Shown here in pieces: positions 16,701-19,727 of a stretch of DNA of 19,727 nucleotides (positions are counted from its first letter, which is position 1; every line of letters starts with the position of its first letter). Origin of the DNA: JBFHES01 sp041584015 (GTDB lineage: Bacteria; Bacteroidota; Bacteroidia; Bacteroidales; M50B96); assembly GCA_041584015.1 (NCBI GenBank), contig JBFHES010000051.1, positions 1-19,727 of the forward strand, given 5' to 3'. The notes below the pieces were generated by a model. The model was given only the letters and a program-made list of their open reading frames with translations, made no database searches and had not been told where the DNA came from. Position numbers and translations under genes: made by a program.

Positions 16701-19700
16701 TTTCTATCCATCAGAAAAAGGACCTTATAACTTCGATACAGATCCAAGTGCGTATTCCCAAGGATTACTTGATGACGGTTCAGGTTTGTTGGCCGAACCA
16801 AAAACAAGATGGGGTGGTATTATGCGTAAAATTGAAACCAACGATTTTGAAGCATCCAACATTGAGTTTATTGAATTTTGGGTGATGGACCCGTTTGCTG
16901 AAGATGCAGATAGTTCGCACACCGGTGGTAATCTATATTTTAACCTTGGTAACATTTCTGAAGACATCCTTAAGGATTCACGTAAATCGTTTGAGAATGG
17001 CCTGCCAGGACCAGCTGACTCTTCCTATGTGGACACCACTATTTGGGGGCGTATTCCGCTTATCCAGTCTTTGGTAAATGGTTTTGATAACGACAATGCC
17101 AAGCGACCTTATCAGGATGTTGGTTTTGATGGTTTATCAAGTGAATCAGGCGATGAGCAGGATTTCCATCAAGAGTATATTGATAAGATTGAAGCCTTGT
17201 ACGGAGCTTCAAGTGCTGCCTATCAGCAAGCAACAACCGACCCGGCATCAGATGATTTCCACTATTTTAGAGGTAGCGATTATGATGATGCTCAATTGGG
17301 AATTCTCGAACGTTATAAGAGCTTTAATGGAACCGAGGGTAACTCACCTACAGCAGATCAATTCAAAGAAACCTATCCAACCTCATCAACCACAATTCCG
17401 GATGTTGAGGACATTAATAATGACAATACCTTAAGTGAAGGTGAGAGTTACTACCAATATGTACTTCCGATCACCTACCAAAACCTTAGAATAGACAAGC
17501 ATTATATTAATGATGAAATTAAGGCGAACGTAACGCTGAAGAATGGCGAAAGCGGTCAGGTTACCTGGTATCAGTTTAAGGTGCCAATTTATGAGCCGGA
17601 TATGGTAGTAGGATCTATTTCAGATTTTAAGTCCATCCGATTCATAAGAATGTTCCTTAAGGGATTTGAGGAAGATGTTGTTTTACGTTTTGCAAAAATG
17701 GACCTCGTTCGGGGTGAGTGGAGAAAGTACAATCAGTCCTTACGCGGACCGGGTGAATACGAACCAACGCCGCAGCCAGTAAGTGCAACATTCGATGTTA
17801 CAGCTGTAAATATTGAAGAGAACGGAAACAAGTCGCCGGTGAACTATGTATTACCTCCGGGTATTGACCGGGTAATTGATCCAACAAATCCGCAGTTACG
17901 TCAGTTAAACGAGCAATCAATTGCCTTACAGGTTTACGACCTGGAGGATGGTGATGCCAAGGCAGCATACAGAAACGTAACCATGGATATTCGCCAGTAC
18001 AAGCGCCTGAAAATGGAGGTACATGCCGAGCAAATTGATCCGTATTTATTAAATGATAAAGACTTGCGCGTATTCATTCGAATCGGTTCCGACTACAAAC
18101 AGAACTATTACGAATACGAAGTTCCGTTAAGTGTTACACCACCTGGCAGATATAATAACGATGCCAATTCTGATCGTTTGATTGTTTGGCCGGACGAAAA
18201 CCGAATTGATATTGAGCTGGCTGTTTTCCAAACATTAAAGCAATTTAGAAACGATGCCAGCAGAACCAACCCGGCAAATGTAAATATTGCCGCTCCATAT
18301 TCACGACTGGAAAGTGAAATGGTGGATGATGGTAGCCAGTACAATCGGGTAACCATAACAGGTAACCCGAACCTAAGTAATGTACGTACCATTATGATCG
18401 GTATTCGTAACCCAAAAGCCAACGCAGAATACTCTGATTTAGCAGATGATGCACAACCAAAATCGGGTGAGGTGTGGTTGAACGAATTACGACTCACCGA
18501 TTTTGATGAAGAAGGCGGTTGGGCTGCCAACGCAAGAATAATGACCAAGCTAGCCGACTTTGGAACAGTTACCATTGCAGGTAGCACCAGCAAGCCTGGG
18601 TTCGGTAGTATTGAGCAAAAAGTTAACGAGCGTAGCAAAGAAGAAACCTATCAATATGATATCTCATCTAATTTTGAATTAGGTAAGTTCTTCTCCGAAG
18701 AATCAGGAATTAGAATACCAATGTACATGGGAATTAGCGAGAATGTTAGTAATCCTGAGTACAACCCACTCGATCCGGATATTCCGTTCCAGATTGCCCT
18801 GGATAATGCGGGATCAAAATCGGAACGTGACTCAATTAAGCGCATGGCGCAAGACTATACCAGACGTAAGAGTTTGAACTTTACAAACGTTCAAATTAAC
18901 AAGCGATCGATGAAACAACCAAAGATTTGGGACATCTCTAACTGGTCGGCTTCCTATGCTTATAATGAATTGTTCTCACGAAATGTAAATACCGAATACA
19001 ACCTGCAGAAAGATTATCGTGGAGGTTTAGCTTACAGTTTTAACAATCGACCAAAGAACATTTCTCCGTTCAAGAAGTCGAAGAGCAAAGTGCTAAAATC
19101 GAAATACTTTAGATTGGTTAAAGATTTTAACTTCTACTATTTGCCTCAGCAAATATCGTTTAGAACAGATCTTACTCGAAATTATAAGGAGTCGAAACTT
19201 CGGAACATTACCACAGAACACCTAAGCAATGCCGGAATTGACATACCAGCAACGTACCAAAAGAACTTCACCTGGAACCGACAGTACGATTTAAAATATG
19301 ATTTATCAAAATCATTAAAACTCGACTTCTCCGCAACCAATCAGGCACGAATCGACGAACCTGACGGCATGGTGGACAGACAAGGTGACCCGGCAATGTA
19401 CAGGCAATGGAAAGATTCCGTATGGCAAAACCTTACAAGCTTTGGTAGAACGACCAATTATCATCAGATGATGAACCTTAATTGGAACATTCCAATTAAC
19501 CGATTCCCATTCCTCGACTGGACATCATTAACCGCGCGATATAACAGCACCTACGACTGGATTGCCAGTCCGCTTTTAGTAGATACCATAAACCTGGGTA
19601 ATACCATTAAGAACACCGGATCAACACAGTTAAATGGTCAGGTTAATCTATTGACACTTTACAATAAAGTTCCTTACCTGAAGACCATCAACCAAAAGTA

Positions 19701-19727
19701 TGGAAATACACGTGGTAGAGGCCGTGC
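13762..19727 (+). CDS. sprA: SprA/Sov, T9SS outer-membrane translocon (3' end outside the window)
   Basis: A long open frame of 1,988 complete codons that continues past the right edge. SprA (Sov in Porphyromonas gingivalis) is the very large beta-barrel that forms the outer-membrane pore of the type IX secretion system and is needed for gliding in Flavobacterium. No in-frame ATG lies near the N-terminus; the TTG at 13762 gives MNKYIRFFIVSAVLLLVLAD, a good signal peptide ending near NIHA (residue 26), and the frame is closed by TAA at 13741, so TTG is chosen. Family landmarks: SMTMEEYREYEFNKSVKEYW (about 116-135), QMNVTGQIGDKMKIQTNYN (about 213-231), KTLFGTHLDYRVND near 770-785, and the strongly conserved IDDFEGSKTSLDIRNYGAW near 872-890. 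The Flavobacterium protein is about 2,400 residues, so roughly 400 residues are probably missing here. No internal stop was found in the stretches checked. Confidence 0.95.
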   Translation, partial: MNKYIRFFIVSAVLLLVLADFGNIHASDEYRQIGKIDWGKLTILIGDSTQPDTTDIALPYTFPDEGDFANENDANNATGLIMGLPSNVKSDVEFDSRTGEYIFTQRVGDLNYRYPGSMTMEEYREYEFNKSVKEYWHQKFRGESFANQTSLIPKLHVGGEIFDKIFGSNTINIVPTGSAELIFGINISNNGNPTLPEKLRRTTTFDFQEKIQMNVTGQIGDKMKIQTNYNTESTFDFENKMNLRYEGKEDEIIQVIEAGDVTLPLSGTLITGSQSLFGIKTELKFGKLRVTSVFSQQKGESSSIEVEGGAQLNDFEVESDEYEANKHFFLSQFFKDYYDQSLRTMPIISSGITVSKIEVWVTNKSGNYTNARNIIAFLDLGESAYPAGAPYGMYPGNSNIFNDVIANNNMENVFPDNNSNSLYETMTTTYEGIRDISQISAVLNDLGLTSLEFRSGQDYEKIEKARKLNASEYSLNDKLGYVSLNGALNADEVLAVAYEYTYQGETHRVGEFTSDGPADPETLILKLLKGTYLSPNIRMQSGEKRLSPTWELMMKNIYAIGAYQVNPEDFVLNVLYQNDLTGTALNYISEGASPEEGGINGLPLITVFNLDNLNSNLDPSPDGIFDFVQGVTINAQNGRIIFPVREPFGSHLREAITGGNSDLDDIADKYAYESLYDSTKTFASQQTEKNKFRLKGTYMSASSSEIRLNALNIPEGSVKVTAGGMPLVENQDYQVDYTMGTVKITNQGLLESGTPIKISLESNSMFNIQSKTLFGTHLDYRVNDDFNIGATLLNLTERPLTSKVNIGDEPISNTIWGIDGNYRSDVPILTKLVDKLPFLETKEMSSIQVYGEFAHLIPGHSKAIDESGTAYIDDFEGSKTSLDIRNYGAWVLASTPQHQDDFPEAQTTNDLGYGFNRARLAWYTIDPLFLRNNTATPGHIENNPDLQSSHFVREVFEKEIFPNKETPNGIPTNISVLNLAFYPSEKGPYNFDTDPSAYSQGLLDDGSGLLAEPKTRWGGIMRKIETNDFEASNIEFIEFWVMDPFAEDADSSHTGGNLYFNLGNISEDILKDSRKSFENGLPGPADSSYVDTTIWGRIPLIQSLVNGFDNDNAKRPYQDVGFDGLSSESGDEQDFHQEYIDKIEALYGASSAAYQQATTDPASDDFHYFRGSDYDDAQLGILERYKSFNGTEGNSPTADQFKETYPTSSTTIPDVEDINNDNTLSEGESYYQYVLPITYQNLRIDKHYINDEIKANVTLKNGESGQVTWYQFKVPIYEPDMVVGSISDFKSIRFIRMFLKGFEEDVVLRFAKMDLVRGEWRKYNQSLRGPGEYEPTPQPVSATFDVTAVNIEENGNKSPVNYVLPPGIDRVIDPTNPQLRQLNEQSIALQVYDLEDGDAKAAYRNVTMDIRQYKRLKMEVHAEQIDPYLLNDKDLRVFIRIGSDYKQNYYEYEVPLSVTPPGRYNNDANSDRLIVWPDENRIDIELAVFQTLKQFRNDASRTNPANVNIAAPYSRLESEMVDDGSQYNRVTITGNPNLSNVRTIMIGIRNPKANAEYSDLADDAQPKSGEVWLNELRLTDFDEEGGWAANARIMTKLADFGTVTIAGSTSKPGFGSIEQKVNERSKEETYQYDISSNFELGKFFSEESGIRIPMYMGISENVSNPEYNPLDPDIPFQIALDNAGSKSERDSIKRMAQDYTRRKSLNFTNVQINKRSMKQPKIWDISNWSASYAYNELFSRNVNTEYNLQKDYRGGLAYSFNNRPKNISPFKKSKSKVLKSKYFRLVKDFNFYYLPQQISFRTDLTRNYKESKLRNITTEHLSNAGIDIPATYQKNFTWNRQYDLKYDLSKSLKLDFSATNQARIDEPDGMVDRQGDPAMYRQWKDSVWQNLTSFGRTTNYHQMMNLNWNIPINRFPFLDWTSLTARYNSTYDWIASPLLVDTINLGNTIKNTGSTQLNGQVNLLTLYNKVPYLKTINQKYGNTRGRGR

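Noticed and set aside
1..19727. Search for a CRISPR array, tRNA, rRNA, transposase, toxin-antitoxin pair, defence system or biosynthetic cluster.
   Set aside because: None could be supported by reading; the genes present are housekeeping, efflux and T9SS functions.

Overview
The window looks like chromosomal DNA from a member of the Bacteroidota. The evidence is: a long reading frame recognisable as SprA, the outer-membrane translocon of the type IX secretion system (T9SS), which is restricted to this group; a small secreted protein with a T9SS type A C-terminal sorting domain; and several intergenic regions carrying the Bacteroidota promoter -7 box TAnnTTTG instead of a sigma70 TATAAT box. 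No rRNA, tRNA, CRISPR array, intact insertion sequence or phage gene was found.

Layout. (1) Positions 42-2427, minus strand: a probable three-gene unit read from right to left, made of a flavodoxin-fold FMN/NADPH oxidoreductase with an iron-sulfur-flavoprotein-like cysteine motif, a DMT (EamA) transporter and exodeoxyribonuclease III. (2) Positions 2428-2695: a divergent promoter region with one TAnnTTTG promoter per direction and an inverted repeat that is a good candidate operator for the adjacent TetR gene. (3) Positions 2696-9646, plus strand: a tight operon encoding a complete tripartite efflux system: TetR regulator, TolC-type outer-membrane channel, lipoprotein HlyD-type adaptor, two ABC ATPases and two ABC-2 permeases. 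Its organisation resembles the CecR/YbhGFSR type, but the two ATPase halves of YbhF are separate genes here. The only wide gap (7167-7418) holds what looks like a degraded four-helix-bundle reading frame. (4) Positions 9693-9728: a bidirectional terminator between convergent units. (5) Positions 9748-10464, minus strand: the small T9SS cargo. (6) Positions 10693-12972, plus strand: malic enzyme fused to a phosphotransacetylase-like domain (MaeB), with a CRP-like dyad upstream and a strong terminator after it. (7) Positions 13133 to the window end, plus strand: ruvA followed closely by sprA, which starts with TTG and runs off the right edge.

How the genes work together. The efflux genes form one functional unit: TetR controls the promoter, the ATPase pair powers the permease pair, and the lipoprotein adaptor links them to the TolC-like channel. 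SprA is the outer-membrane exit pore for cargo such as the 238-residue protein. MaeB and RuvA are housekeeping genes.

I found no convincing undescribed system. The most interesting points are the matched losses of catalytic motifs in the two ATPases, which fall on the same composite ATP site; the relic inside the efflux operon; the putative TetR operator; and the CRP-like site at maeB. Family assignments come from motif recognition only; no database search was run.
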